This document shows, one piece after another, positions 49,035-58,476 of a stretch of 64,000 nt of DNA (its first letter is position 1; each line of letters starts with the position of its first letter). The notes beneath the pieces are model-generated. The model searched no databases. It had not been told where the DNA came from and saw only the letters and a list, made by a program, of their open reading frames with translations. The stretch covers positions 595,001-659,000 of the forward strand of contig NZ_JASGBI010000001.1 of NCBI RefSeq assembly GCF_030053425.1. Reading direction: 5' to 3'. Both the position numbers and the translations under genes were made by a program. Origin of the DNA: Lysobacter stagni. GTDB taxonomy: Bacteria > Pseudomonadota > Gammaproteobacteria > Xanthomonadales > Xanthomonadaceae.

Positions 49035-49472
49035 CTACTTCGGCTTCGAGTACCACAGCGCGTTGACGATGACCCAGCGGTCGCCGAACTTCCCCATGTG
49101 GAAGAAATCCACGAACCATGGTGTTTCCGCGCGCACGGCGGCGGTGTTGCCCGCAACATCCAGCACGGTGCATGAGCGATCCCACTGCGCCTTCGGTGTC
49201 TTCAGCGCGCCCTGTCGCGTCAGTTCGACCAGTTCCTCCTTGCTCATGCGACGCAGGCCCAGGCGTTCGTCCACCGTCTCGCCCAGCACGCGCCGCTTGG
49301 CGAGGTCGGGATGCAGCGAGCGCGCGACGCGCTCGGGATCGCCCTCCAGCTGCCCGTCGACGTAATCGAAGCACGTCGCTTCGATCGCAGTGCGCGTGGC
49401 AGGCTCGATCACGGCGACCGGAACGGTGGCCGTGGCCGATGCGGCAGCCAGCATCAGACTCATCAGGGGCAT
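49035..49472 (-). CDS. NTF2-like (lumazine-binding-type) secreted protein
   Basis: 145-residue exported protein of unknown function. After a signal peptide, the sequence ATCFDYVDGQLEGDPERVAR and SLHPDLAKR matches the NTF2-like Lumazine_bd_2 family, with the cone-shaped fold ending in FGDRWVIVNALWY. These proteins bind small ligands or are modified hydrolases. AAGGAG lies six bases before ATG 49472. It converges on dnaG with 36 bases between. Confidence 0.8.
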   Translation of the reverse strand: MPLMSLMLAAASATATVPVAVIEPATRTAIEATCFDYVDGQLEGDPERVARSLHPDLAKRRVLGETVDERLGLRRMSKEELVELTRQGALKTPKAQWDRSCTVLDVAGNTAAVRAETPWFVDFFHMGKFGDRWVIVNALWYSKPK

Positions 49473-49556
49473 GGGCAACTCCTTGCGCGTGAGGACCGGA
49501 CAGTGGACGTCAGCGTAACGGGGACCGCGGGGACGGAACCTCGTACCGGCATCGCA

Positions 49557-50438
49557 TCATCCGCGATGCCGCACGGCAATCTGCGTAGGCCCCACGCCGC
49601 GCACGGCACGGATGCAACGCGCCATGTGGCTGGGATGCGCGAAACCGGTGGCGAGCGCGATCTCCGTCATGCTCATCCGCCCGTTCGCCAGGTGCTCGCA
49701 CGCGCGCTCGACGCGGCGCTGCATGACGAACCGGTGGGCAGGCATCCCGCAGGCATTGCGGAAAAGCACCTTGAAATGCGACACGCTGAAGCCCGCCACG
49801 TCGGCGAGTTCGGCCAGCGTCAGGTCCGCATCCAGATGCGCTTCGATGTAGTCCACGACGTTGCGCAGCCGCCACGCGGGCAGCGCGCGGGCGTGTTCGT
49901 CATGACGCACGCCCGGCGAACGAAGGCGAAGCAGACGCGCCGCGAGTGCGCAGGCCAGTGCGTCGGCGAACAGACGCCCGGACGGATACCCGTCGTGGCT
50001 TTCGCGCTGCATCATCCAGCCGATGTGTTCGATCTGTTCGTCGCGGACGTGGATCGCCGGGGCGGGGTCGGCCGCGTCCGCTGCAAGGCCCAGCGTCGCC
50101 GCGGCTTCGTGCATGCGTTCGGGTGCCAGCCGCAGCAGCAGCGACGTCGCTGGCGCCGACAGCGTCCAGCGCGTGCTGGACCCGGCAGGCACGACGCAGA
50201 ACTGGCCGTGCAGGCGCGTGCCGCGACGCTCGGCGCTGGTCGCGCGGTAGGACACCGGCACCGGTCCACCCAGGTGCAGGCACAGCACGTGCCGGTGATC
50301 CACCGGCGAATCGAACCGTCCCGACGGCACGGGCGAGGTCAGCACATCGAGCGACGGCAGCGCGCCGCCCGGCGCAGCATCCGAGATGGCCTGCACCGGC
50401 GCGGGTGGATAGCAGGAAGGGCGGCCGCGGTCACGCAT
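49557..50438 (-). CDS. AraC-family transcriptional regulator
   Basis: 293-residue DNA-binding regulator. The C-terminal 100 residues hold the double helix-turn-helix: LTLAELADVAGFSVSHFKVLF and later MTEIALATGFAHPSHMARCI. The N-terminal half is a cupin-like sensing domain without a recognised ligand. ATG 50438 is chosen with GGAG upstream; an in-frame GTG at 50459 is possible. It is divergent from the DUF1579-like gene (137 bases apart), a natural target. Confidence 0.9.
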   Translation of the reverse strand: MRDRGRPSCYPPAPVQAISDAAPGGALPSLDVLTSPVPSGRFDSPVDHRHVLCLHLGGPVPVSYRATSAERRGTRLHGQFCVVPAGSSTRWTLSAPATSLLLRLAPERMHEAAATLGLAADAADPAPAIHVRDEQIEHIGWMMQRESHDGYPSGRLFADALACALAARLLRLRSPGVRHDEHARALPAWRLRNVVDYIEAHLDADLTLAELADVAGFSVSHFKVLFRNACGMPAHRFVMQRRVERACEHLANGRMSMTEIALATGFAHPSHMARCIRAVRGVGPTQIAVRHRG

Positions 50439-50575
50439 GAGCGGATGCTCCACCGCCACAGGGGCCGGACGAAGGCCCGAAAGTCATCCTTTGGTGTCCG
50501 CCGTCGGCCAATCGTGCGCGCCGCCCACGAGGAAGCGCCCCAGCATGGCTGCCTCCAACCAGACATGCGGCAACG

Positions 50576-51136
50576 ATGAAGACACTAGCCCCCCTCGCGC
50601 TCGCGCTGGCCCTTGCGGCCACGACGCTCCTGGCCCATGCGGGCGAGGCAACACCTCGCCCCGCCGTCGCAGCCGGCACCGTCGGTGATGAACATCGCCG
50701 CCTCGGCGAACTGGCGGGACTGTGGGCCGTGAGGCAGTCGCTTTGGCTCACCCCGGGACAGCCGCCGCGTGTGGACGCAGGCACGGCAGAGTTCAGTATC
50801 GTGCTGGGAGGCCGCGCATTGCGGCAGGACCTGCGCGTGAGTTCGGACGCGCCGTTCCAGGGCATCGGCCATACCGGCTTCGACAACGTCTCCCGCACGT
50901 ATTTCACCAGCTGGATGGACGTGAACTTCACCGACCTGCTGGTGCTGCGTGGCGAGTACGACGAGGCCAGCCATACCTACCGCTTCAGCGGCAGCATGAC
51001 CGGCGCCGACGGCACGCACGTGCCCACGCGCGAGGAGCTGCGGGTGGTCGATGCGAACCATCTGCTGGCCCGGTACTTCGAGACGAAGCACGGCACTGAG
51101 ACCCTGGTGGTCGAACTGGCCTACTCGCGCCGCTGA
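50576..51136 (+). CDS. DUF1579-like secreted protein
   Basis: 186-residue exported protein (signal peptide to about residue 22). The core matches DUF1579 as I remember it: GELAGLWAVRQSLWL, RALRQDL, GIGHTGFDNVSRTYFTSWMD and the later FSGSMTG. The function is unknown. A CCCGGCGC/GCGCCGGG hairpin at 51173-51193 lies downstream and may end its transcript. The AraC regulator is transcribed divergently. Confidence 0.8.
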   Translation: MKTLAPLALALALAATTLLAHAGEATPRPAVAAGTVGDEHRRLGELAGLWAVRQSLWLTPGQPPRVDAGTAEFSIVLGGRALRQDLRVSSDAPFQGIGHTGFDNVSRTYFTSWMDVNFTDLLVLRGEYDEASHTYRFSGSMTGADGTHVPTREELRVVDANHLLARYFETKHGTETLVVELAYSRR

Positions 51137-51365
51137 CGCGCACCGGACTTCATCCCACCGCAGAGCCCTCCGCCCGGCGCCTCAAGCGCCGGGCCTTCGC
51201 CTGTCCGGCCTCGGCGCAACCGCGCCTCGACCGCGGTCCGCCCCGCGACATTCGCTCCGGTCAGCACCGGATTCGTCGCCACGCAGCCGCGTTCGTCGCA
51301 ATCCCGGCCCATTCCGGCCGGGGCTCGCTATGCTCCGCCGCAATCCTTCCGCTTCAGGCCGTCAC

Positions 51366-52631
51366 GTGTTCAAGAGCATGGTCTTCGTGCTGCGCATCGC
51401 CGCAGCCTGGTTGCTGGCAATCCTGGTGGCTTCGGCCATCTGGAACGAAATGCCGCTGCTGGGCCGCCTGGACTGGCTGATGACGATCGTCGGCATGGCC
51501 ACGATGGCGCTGGTGGTCGCCGCCGCGCTCTCGCACGTGGGCCGGGTGCGCCTGATCTCCGGCCGCAACGACAAGGAAGCGTTGGACAACCGGCAGCGCC
51601 GGCAGGTGGAGATTCCGTTCGACGCCGGCGAGGCGTTCGACCTGGTGGATGCCGCCATCCGCGAGCTTCCGCGTGTCCAGGACGTGGAAAGCGCGCGCGA
51701 CAGCCTGCAGGTGCGCGCCAAGGTGATGCGCCTCGAAGACTACAACGCGTATCCGCTTGGACGCTGGAACCCCATGCGCTGGTTCGGCGTGCCGCAGAAC
51801 CGCATCCAGGCCACCGTGCTGCCGGGGCGCGACAGCGCCAGCGTGACGCTGATCTGCGAGCCGGAAACGCCCGCATGGAGCGACTGGTTCCTCGTCGATG
51901 ACGGCACCAACTTCGAGAACGTCGAAGCCATCACCCGCGCCATCAGCCGCCGCGTCGCGGAACGACGCCAGAGCGAGAAGAGCGAAGCGGCGCAGACCGC
52001 CGTCGAGAAGGAGCTCACTGTCGCCAAGCTGAGCCTGCTGCATGCGCAGGTCGAGCCGCACTTTCTGTACAACACGCTGGCCAGCGCGCAATTGCTCACG
52101 CGCAGCGATCCGGCGCGCGCCGACGAGATGCTCGGCCACCTGATCCAGTACCTGCGTCGTTCGCTGCCGAGTGCGGACAACGAGCTGTCCACGCTGGGCG
52201 CCGAACTGGAGCGGGCGCTGGCGTACCTGGAAATCCTGAAGATCCGCATGGGTTCGCGCCTGTCGGTGCAGGTGGACGTGCCGGAAAACCTGCGCGCCAC
52301 GCCATTGCCGCCGATGGTGCTGCAGACGCTGGTGGAGAACGCGATCAAGCACGGGCTGGAGCCGCGCACCGGTGGCGGCACGGTCTGGATACGCGCACGC
52401 CGCATCGACGATGTGGTCACGGTCACCGTGGCCGACGACGGCGAGGGCTTCAACACCAAGACCAGCGGCACCGGCATCGGCCTGAAGAACGTGCGCGAAC
52501 GCCTGCGCCTGCTGTACGGCGCGAGTGCGGCGCTGTCGGTCGTCGCCAACTTCCCGACCGGCGTGGCGGCGACGCTTTCGGTTCCGCCCGCCCTGCCGCC
52601 GCCGATCGAACAGGATTTCCGCCATGTCTGA
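51366..52631 (+). CDS. LytS/AlgZ-type sensor histidine kinase
   Basis: 421-residue membrane kinase of the His_kinase family (PF06580-like) that pairs with LytTR regulators. Two membrane segments (about residues 6-26 and 36-62) are followed by a cytoplasmic domain of about 130 residues with no family I recognise, a coiled-coil linker, His232 in EPHFLYNTLAS, and an ATPase domain with ENAIKHG and GTGIGLKNVRERL. I prefer GTG 51366; ATGs at 51330 and 51378 are alternatives. Its last eight bases overlap the response-regulator start. Confidence 0.9.
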   Translation: MFKSMVFVLRIAAAWLLAILVASAIWNEMPLLGRLDWLMTIVGMATMALVVAAALSHVGRVRLISGRNDKEALDNRQRRQVEIPFDAGEAFDLVDAAIRELPRVQDVESARDSLQVRAKVMRLEDYNAYPLGRWNPMRWFGVPQNRIQATVLPGRDSASVTLICEPETPAWSDWFLVDDGTNFENVEAITRAISRRVAERRQSEKSEAAQTAVEKELTVAKLSLLHAQVEPHFLYNTLASAQLLTRSDPARADEMLGHLIQYLRRSLPSADNELSTLGAELERALAYLEILKIRMGSRLSVQVDVPENLRATPLPPMVLQTLVENAIKHGLEPRTGGGTVWIRARRIDDVVTVTVADDGEGFNTKTSGTGIGLKNVRERLRLLYGASAALSVVANFPTGVAATLSVPPALPPPIEQDFRHV

Positions 52632-53400
52632 GACCGCCCTCACCTGCGTCGTCGCCGAGGACGAAGCGCTGCTGCGCGAAGCCTTGCTGAAGCAACTGCG
52701 CCAGGCCTGGCCCGAGCTGCAGGTCGTCGCCGAATGCGAGGACGGCGCGAGCGCACTGGAAGCGCTGGCCGAACACAAGCCGCGCGTGGCGTTCCTCGAC
52801 ATCCGCATGCCCGGCCTGACGGGGCTCGAGGTCGCCGCGGCCGCGGCCGAGGTCGCACCGCAGACCCAGATCGTGTTCGTGACCGCGTACGACCAGTACG
52901 CCATCGATGCGTTCGAGCGCGGCGCCGTGGATTACCTGCTCAAGCCGATCTCGCCCGCGCGACTGGAAACGACCGTGCAGCGCCTGCAGGCCCGTACGGG
53001 AAACAACGACGCGGCCACGCTGGCGGCGTTGCTCGATCGACTGGGCACGCGTCCGCCCGCACCGTCGGCCGCGCCGCCGCTGACCTGGATCACCGCCAGC
53101 GCGGGACGCGAGACGCGCCTGATCCTGGTCGACGAGGTCGCCTATTTCCGCGCGGACAACAAGTACACGACCGTGGTGACGGCCGAAGGCGAGGCACTGC
53201 TGCGTACGCCCATCCGCGAACTGCTGGCGGTGCTCGACCCGTCCACGTTCAAGCAGATCCACCGCTCCACCATCGTCAATCTCAAGGCGATCGCGGGCAT
53301 CGTCCGCGACGACGCAGGGCGCGGCACCGTGCGCCTGAAGTCGCGCCCCGAAACGCTGTCGGTCAGCGCGCCGTTCATGACGCTGTTCCGCCACATGTGA
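52624..53400 (+). CDS. LytTR-family response regulator
   Basis: 258-residue regulator. The receiver domain (residues 7-125) has acidic EDEA and phosphoacceptor Asp59 in AFLDIRMPG, with TAYDQYAI and LLKPI. The C-terminal LytTR DNA-binding domain (about 155-258) has YFRADNKYTTVV, TFKQIHRSTIVNL and the beta-strand core. The gene overlaps the kinase by eight bases, so the pair is translationally coupled. Targets are unknown. Confidence 0.94.
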   Translation: MSETALTCVVAEDEALLREALLKQLRQAWPELQVVAECEDGASALEALAEHKPRVAFLDIRMPGLTGLEVAAAAAEVAPQTQIVFVTAYDQYAIDAFERGAVDYLLKPISPARLETTVQRLQARTGNNDAATLAALLDRLGTRPPAPSAAPPLTWITASAGRETRLILVDEVAYFRADNKYTTVVTAEGEALLRTPIRELLAVLDPSTFKQIHRSTIVNLKAIAGIVRDDAGRGTVRLKSRPETLSVSAPFMTLFRHM

Positions 53401-53452
53401 TCGCAACGCCCGGTTTCCGGCATCGGACCGCCACCCTCCTTCGAGGTGACCC

Positions 53453-53833
53453 ATGAAACTCTCGGCCCTGCTGTATTTCCTGCTTTCGCTGTTCGGCGTC
53501 GATGTCGGCCGCAGCACCTTCGTCGACCGCGTCAGCATCGATGGCGTCCAGTCGCTCTACAGCAAGGCCACCGTGGAAGCCGGCGTCGCCCGCTTCGAAT
53601 GCCTGCGCAGCGCGAGTGGTCAGTGTTACTACACCGTGTTTCCGCGCGACTGCGCCGCTACGTCGACGACCGGTCGTAACGCCTGCGTGTCCGAACCGAT
53701 CAAGCGCTTCTCCGTCGCCAACGGCGACAGCCGCCAGATCACGGGGTTGCACGACTTCCGCCTGTGCGTCAGCGAGAAGGACGGCACGCCGGGCACGGGC
53801 TGCCAGATGCCGGCGCCGAAGGCTGCGCACTGA
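53453..53833 (+). CDS. Small secreted cysteine-rich protein
   Basis: 126-residue protein with a hydrophobic leader (MKLSALLYFLLSLFGVDV) and six cysteines in the mature region (ECLRSASGQC, RDC, NAC, RLC and GTGC), so it is probably disulfide-bonded outside the cytoplasm. I do not recognise a family. GAGGTG lies just upstream of the ATG. It follows the LytTR regulator on the same strand by 52 bases and could be its target. Confidence 0.72.
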   Translation: MKLSALLYFLLSLFGVDVGRSTFVDRVSIDGVQSLYSKATVEAGVARFECLRSASGQCYYTVFPRDCAATSTTGRNACVSEPIKRFSVANGDSRQITGLHDFRLCVSEKDGTPGTGCQMPAPKAAH

Positions 53834-53966
53834 GGACGCTGGTGACCGGGGGCCGCACGCGCCCGGTTGCGCGTTCCATCCAGCGGGCTCAACGGGAGCG
53901 GTGACAACCTTCATCGTGACGCGACGCGCGCGGTACAGTCGCGATTCCGTCCCCGGGGGAACACCG

Positions 53967-55967
53967 ATGTCGCCGCGTTCGTCCTTCCTCGTTCACGCCC
54001 TGCTCCTTGCCTGCACGTTGCCGGTGGCGGCCCAGCCCGCACCGAGGGTGAGCCGCGAGCAGGTCGGAACCCGCACCAGCGAGAACATCCCGGCGCTTCC
54101 GCCCGCGCTGGTGGAGCAACTCAACCGTTACCAGAACACGCGCGGCGCCACCTTCGCCGGCTGGAGCGGAGACTGCATGCTGATCAGCACGCGCTTCGCC
54201 GAAACGGCGCAGGCGCATCGCGTATGCCAGCCGCTGGGCATGCGCGAGCAGCTGACGTTCTATCCCGAACCCCTGGCTGCCATCGAAGTGGCACCGGCGA
54301 AGTCGAAGCTGGACGGCTTCGTGTTCGGCAAGGACGTGGGCGGCAACGAGTTCTGGCAGCTGCACTGGTTCGACCTGGCCTCACGCAACACCACCCTGCT
54401 CACCGACGGCAAGGCACGCAACCAGGGCCCGCTGTTCTCGCACGATGGCAAGCGCTTCGCATGGAGCAGCACCGCCCGCAACGGCAAGGACACGGACATC
54501 TGGGTGACGGAGTTCGCGACGAAGCAACCGCGCGTGCTGGTCGCCGAGGGCGGCCAGTGGAACGCGATGGATTTCTCGCCGGACGGCAAACGCCTGCTGG
54601 TGATGAAGTACGTGTCCGCGGCAGAGTCGTACCCCGGTGTGGTGGACGTGGACAGCGGCAAGCTCACGCTGTTCCCTGTCGACGGCGGCAAGGCCTCGTT
54701 CAACGGATTCCGTTTCGCGCCCGACGGCCGCGCGGTGTACTTCATTTCCGATGAGCCGGTGAAGGGCAAGGCGCAGGAGTTCCATACGCTGCGCCATCAC
54801 GATCCGGCCACAGGTCGGTTCGAAGTGCTGACGTCCGCAACGCCGTGGGACGTGGCGGACCTGGCGATCGCCGACGACGGCAAACACCTGGCCTACACCA
54901 CGAACGAGGACGGCATCTACAGGCTGCACGTGCTTTCGCTGCCGTCGCACACGCCTGTGAAGTTGCCCGAGCTCCCGGTCGGCGTGGTGGTGAACGTGGG
55001 CTTTTCGCCCGATGGCAAGCGCCTGGCGGTCACGATGAACTCCGCCACGTCGCCCAGCGACGTTTATGTCATCGACCTGCCTGGTGCGAAGCTCACGCGT
55101 TGGACGCAGAGCGAAGTGGGCGGACTGGATCCGTCGAAGTTCGTCGCACCCACGCTGGTGCATTACCCGACCTTCGACGAAGTGGACGGCAAGGCGCGCC
55201 TCATCCCCGCCTTCTACTACCGGCCGGCGAATGCGCCGGCGGGCGCGAAGCTTCCGGTGGTGATCAACATCCACGGCGGGCCCGAGGGCCAGTCGCTGCC
55301 CACGTTCAACCCGACCGCACAGTTCCTCGCCAATGAGCTGGGCGTGGCCATGCTGTTGCCGAACGTGCGTGGCTCGGAGGGCTACGGCAAGACGTACCTG
55401 GGCCTGGACAACGCCGACAAGCGCGAGGACTCGGTCAAGGATATCGGTGCGCTTCTCGACTGGATCGCACAACAGCCGGAGCTGGATGCGTCCCGCGTCG
55501 GCGTGTACGGCGGGAGCTATGGCGGTTACATGGTGCTGGCCTCGCTGATGCATTACAGCGATCGCATCAAGGCGGGCGTGGACATCGTCGGCATCTCGCA
55601 CTTCGGCACGTTCCTGAAGAACACCGAGAGCTACCGTCGCGACCTGCGCCGCGCCGAGTACGGCGACGAGCGCGATCCGGCGATGGCGAAGGTGTTCGAT
55701 GCGATCTCGCCGCTGAATCACGCCGACCGCATCCGAGCCAAGCTGTTCGTCGCGCAGGGAAAGAACGACCCGCGCGTGCCGTACACCGAGGCCGAGCAGA
55801 TCGTGAAGGCGGTGCGCGGCAACGGCCAGCCGGTCTGGTACCTGCTGTTCGACGATGAGGGCCACGGCTTCCGCAAGAAGACCAACGTGGATTACTTCAC
55901 CGCCGCGACGATGCTGTTCTGGCAGCAGAACCTGATCGGCGAAGACGATACCGCAGCGACGAAGTAG
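53967..55967 (+). CDS. S9-family prolyl oligopeptidase-like peptidase, secreted
   Basis: 666-residue exported peptidase (signal peptide ending AAQ-P). A WD40-like beta-propeller with repeated FSPDGKR blades is followed by an alpha/beta hydrolase carrying nucleophile Ser517 in GGSYGGYM, Asp601 in GKNDPRVP and His633 in DEGHGF. It resembles acylaminoacyl- or dipeptidyl-peptidases of xanthomonads. GGGGGA lies before ATG 53967. It is the second S9 enzyme in the window. Confidence 0.92.
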   Translation: MSPRSSFLVHALLLACTLPVAAQPAPRVSREQVGTRTSENIPALPPALVEQLNRYQNTRGATFAGWSGDCMLISTRFAETAQAHRVCQPLGMREQLTFYPEPLAAIEVAPAKSKLDGFVFGKDVGGNEFWQLHWFDLASRNTTLLTDGKARNQGPLFSHDGKRFAWSSTARNGKDTDIWVTEFATKQPRVLVAEGGQWNAMDFSPDGKRLLVMKYVSAAESYPGVVDVDSGKLTLFPVDGGKASFNGFRFAPDGRAVYFISDEPVKGKAQEFHTLRHHDPATGRFEVLTSATPWDVADLAIADDGKHLAYTTNEDGIYRLHVLSLPSHTPVKLPELPVGVVVNVGFSPDGKRLAVTMNSATSPSDVYVIDLPGAKLTRWTQSEVGGLDPSKFVAPTLVHYPTFDEVDGKARLIPAFYYRPANAPAGAKLPVVINIHGGPEGQSLPTFNPTAQFLANELGVAMLLPNVRGSEGYGKTYLGLDNADKREDSVKDIGALLDWIAQQPELDASRVGVYGGSYGGYMVLASLMHYSDRIKAGVDIVGISHFGTFLKNTESYRRDLRRAEYGDERDPAMAKVFDAISPLNHADRIRAKLFVAQGKNDPRVPYTEAEQIVKAVRGNGQPVWYLLFDDEGHGFRKKTNVDYFTAATMLFWQQNLIGEDDTAATK

Positions 55968-56113
55968 CTCCTTCGACAGACCCATCGCGGCGCGCGGCCA
56001 CCCTGCGCGCCGCGGATTCAGGCAACGCCCGCCCGCGCCCGCGATGCGTTTGCGTTGACTCCGCCACCACACGCGACGGCGCAAGCTGACGCCAGCTTCG
56101 GTGGAGAGCTGTC

Positions 56114-56677
56114 ATGCGCGCCCCCCTTCCCCTTCTGACTGCGGTCCTCACCGTGGCGTGCCTTGGTAGTGCGTGCAGCACCAACGCGCGCAACGACAGC
56201 CAAGCCACCGCCCCCCTGCCGGTACCGGTGAACGAGCACGAGCGCGCCGAGAAGGCGCTGACCGCGTTCCTGGCCTCACGAAGCATCCGGGAAGTTCCGG
56301 CGCATCGCGATGCGACACCGGACCTCGATGGCGATGGCTCGCCCGATCTGCTGATGCTGCTCGACGACCAGAACTGGTGCCAGGTCGACGGTTGCACGCT
56401 GCTGGTCTTCCACGCCGGCAAGGATGGCGACTCGCTGGTGAGCGAGTCGATCTCGGTGCGCGCGCCCATCGCCATCGGCAGCCGCATCAACCGCGGCTGG
56501 CACGACCTGCTGGTGAACGTGGGCAACGGCGACGACGCCGGCGTGGTGGCGCTGGAGTTCGACGGAACGCGCTATCCGGCCGATCCGTTGATGGCCGCCT
56601 TGCTGGACCCGCACCGCCTGCCGTCGGCGACACCGTTGATCGACGCGGAGATGGCGCCGCGGGTGGCTACGCAGTAG
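56114..56677 (+). CDS. Lipoprotein of unknown function
   Basis: 187-residue protein with a lipoprotein signal (lipobox L-G-S-A-C, Cys21). The mature region has TPDLDGDGSPDLLMLLDD, which resembles an FG-GAP-type calcium loop, and two cysteines in WCQVDGC. I do not recognise a specific family. GGAGAG precedes the ATG. It converges on the FosX-like gene with six bases between. Confidence 0.78.
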   Translation: MRAPLPLLTAVLTVACLGSACSTNARNDSQATAPLPVPVNEHERAEKALTAFLASRSIREVPAHRDATPDLDGDGSPDLLMLLDDQNWCQVDGCTLLVFHAGKDGDSLVSESISVRAPIAIGSRINRGWHDLLVNVGNGDDAGVVALEFDGTRYPADPLMAALLDPHRLPSATPLIDAEMAPRVATQ

Positions 56678-56683
56678 CGCCGG

Positions 56684-57112
56684 TCACGCGCCGCTCGAGT
56701 ACCGTGCAAGACGCTGGTCCAGCGTGCCTGTGTGCAGCTCGAAGAGGTGGTTGTCGAAATCGTGGAAGTAGAGGGACTGGCCCTCGCCTTCGACGCGAGT
56801 TCGTGCCGACCGGAACTCCACGCCCAGCGCCTTCAGGCGGGTTTCGTAGCCGGGCAGCTCGTCCGCGCTGACGTGGAATGCGACGTGCTGATACGAACGG
56901 ATCGAGGGAGGCTCGCCTTCCATCGCGGCCAGCCAGACATCACCCAGCACAAAGAACTTCTCGCGCGTCAGGGAGAAGTTGCGATCGCGACTGTCGTAGA
57001 CCTCGCGCGCGCCGAGGCCCTCGCACAGGAAGCGCGCCATGCGTTCGAGATCGCGCACGACGAACGTGATGTGGCTGAGACCGCGCACTCCGGAGGGGCG
57101 CTCGCCCGTCAT
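56684..57112 (-). CDS. fosX: FosX-type fosfomycin-inactivating hydrolase
   Basis: 142-residue vicinal-oxygen-chelate protein very like FosX, which uses Mn and water to open the fosfomycin epoxide. The metal ligands His14 (GLSHITF), His76 (SYQHVAF) and Glu125 (HLFELH) and the catalytic Glu51 (LTREKFF) are all present, with the conserved YFHDFDNHLFELH block and the ARTRVEGEGQ loop. Its start overlaps the stop of the amidohydrolase gene (ATGA, 57109-57112). Function is inferred from residues; resistance has not been shown. Another VOC epoxide substrate is possible. Confidence 0.88.
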   Translation of the reverse strand: MTGERPSGVRGLSHITFVVRDLERMARFLCEGLGAREVYDSRDRNFSLTREKFFVLGDVWLAAMEGEPPSIRSYQHVAFHVSADELPGYETRLKALGVEFRSARTRVEGEGQSLYFHDFDNHLFELHTGTLDQRLARYSSGA

Positions 57113-58443
57113 CGACCGGCGACGTCGCCCTTCACCACCACCCCACCCTTCATCACGAAGGGCACGTCCTGCAGCAGCGTGACGTCCTGCGTCGGATCGC
57201 CCGGCACGGCAATGAGGTCGGCGTAGCGCTTGGCCTCCACCACGCCCACATCGTCGCGCCCCAGTGCCTGTGAGGCGTTCACCGTCGCGGCCTGGATGGC
57301 CTGCAGCGGCGACATGCCGTAACGGACCATCACCGGGAACTGACGCGCATTGTCGCCGTGCGGATAGATGCCGGCATCGGTGCCGAAGACCATCTTCACG
57401 CCGGCCTGGTTGGCGCGGCGGAAGTTCTCGCGCTGGATATCGCCGATCTCGCGATCCTTGCGCATGTTGTCCTCGAGCTCGCCGTTCTTGCGGCCCTCGG
57501 CCTGCGTGTAGTCGGTGTTGTAGATGTCCATCGACAGCCACGCTCCGCGCTGCTTCGCCAGGCGGATGCCTTCCTCGTCGATCAGGCTGGCGTGCTCGAT
57601 GGTGTCCACGCCGGCACGGATGGCGTCCTTGATGCCCGCCGCGCCGTGCGCGTGCGCGGCGACCTTCAGGCCCCACTGGTGCGCTTCATCGGCGACGGCC
57701 TTCATCTCCTCAAAGCTCATCTGCTGCTGGCCGGGCTCGGTGTTGCGCGAGAACACGCCGCCGGTGGCGCAGATCTTGATGACCTGCGCGCCGTACTTGC
57801 GCAGCTCGCGCACGCGCTGGCGGCCCTGTTCGGGCGTGTCGGCGTTGTAGGGGCTGCGTTCTTCCATCGACGGCGGGAAGAACGTGGAATCGCAGTGGCC
57901 ACCCGTGGCGCCGAATGCGAACGCCGCGGTGACGATGCGCGGACCGGTCAACTTGCCCTCTTCGATGGCCTGGCGCAGGCCCACGTCGTTCCATGCCTCC
58001 GAGCCGACGTTGCGCACGGTGGTGAACCCCGCCAGCAGCGTGCGCTGCGCATGCACCACCGACAGCATCGACCAGAAGCGGTCGTTGAACTGCAGGCCGG
58101 TGTAGCCGCCGTATGTGGGGTCGGCATCCAGGTGCACGTGCATGTCGATCAGCCCCGGCATCAACGTCATGCCCGGGAGGTCGATGCGCTTCACGTCCGC
58201 CGGCACAGGCGCGCCTGCGCGCGCCACCTCGACGATCCGGCCATCGCGCACCAGCACCTGCGGGTGGTCGATCATCCTGCCGCTGCGCACATCCAGCAGC
58301 CGATCCGCGGTAACGACGGCGTCGTCCGACGAGGGTGCCTCATCGATCAGCAACGGCGCCTTCGCCGAAGCGGCGGATGCGAAGGCGAACAGCGGAAGCA
58401 GCGCGATCGTCAGGAACCCCGGGGAACGGTGCGGCATCGACAT
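57109..58443 (-). CDS. Secreted amidohydrolase, prolidase/imidazolonepropionase-like
   Basis: 444-residue exported amidohydrolase (signal peptide ending ASA-K). The metal site motifs are in order: HVH in LMPGLIDMHVHLD, Lys in VIKICATGG (probable carboxylated ligand), His in VAAHAHG, His in DTIEHAS and Asp in FGTDAG. The layout is that of Xaa-Pro dipeptidase-like or arginine carboxypeptidase-like amidohydrolases. It lies upstream of fosX with a four-base overlap, so they form an operon. The physiological peptide or drug substrate is unknown. Confidence 0.88.
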   Translation of the reverse strand: MSMPHRSPGFLTIALLPLFAFASAASAKAPLLIDEAPSSDDAVVTADRLLDVRSGRMIDHPQVLVRDGRIVEVARAGAPVPADVKRIDLPGMTLMPGLIDMHVHLDADPTYGGYTGLQFNDRFWSMLSVVHAQRTLLAGFTTVRNVGSEAWNDVGLRQAIEEGKLTGPRIVTAAFAFGATGGHCDSTFFPPSMEERSPYNADTPEQGRQRVRELRKYGAQVIKICATGGVFSRNTEPGQQQMSFEEMKAVADEAHQWGLKVAAHAHGAAGIKDAIRAGVDTIEHASLIDEEGIRLAKQRGAWLSMDIYNTDYTQAEGRKNGELEDNMRKDREIGDIQRENFRRANQAGVKMVFGTDAGIYPHGDNARQFPVMVRYGMSPLQAIQAATVNASQALGRDDVGVVEAKRYADLIAVPGDPTQDVTLLQDVPFVMKGGVVVKGDVAGR

Positions 58444-58476
58444 CTCTCGTAAGGGAAGGAACCGCGGCCGGACCCG

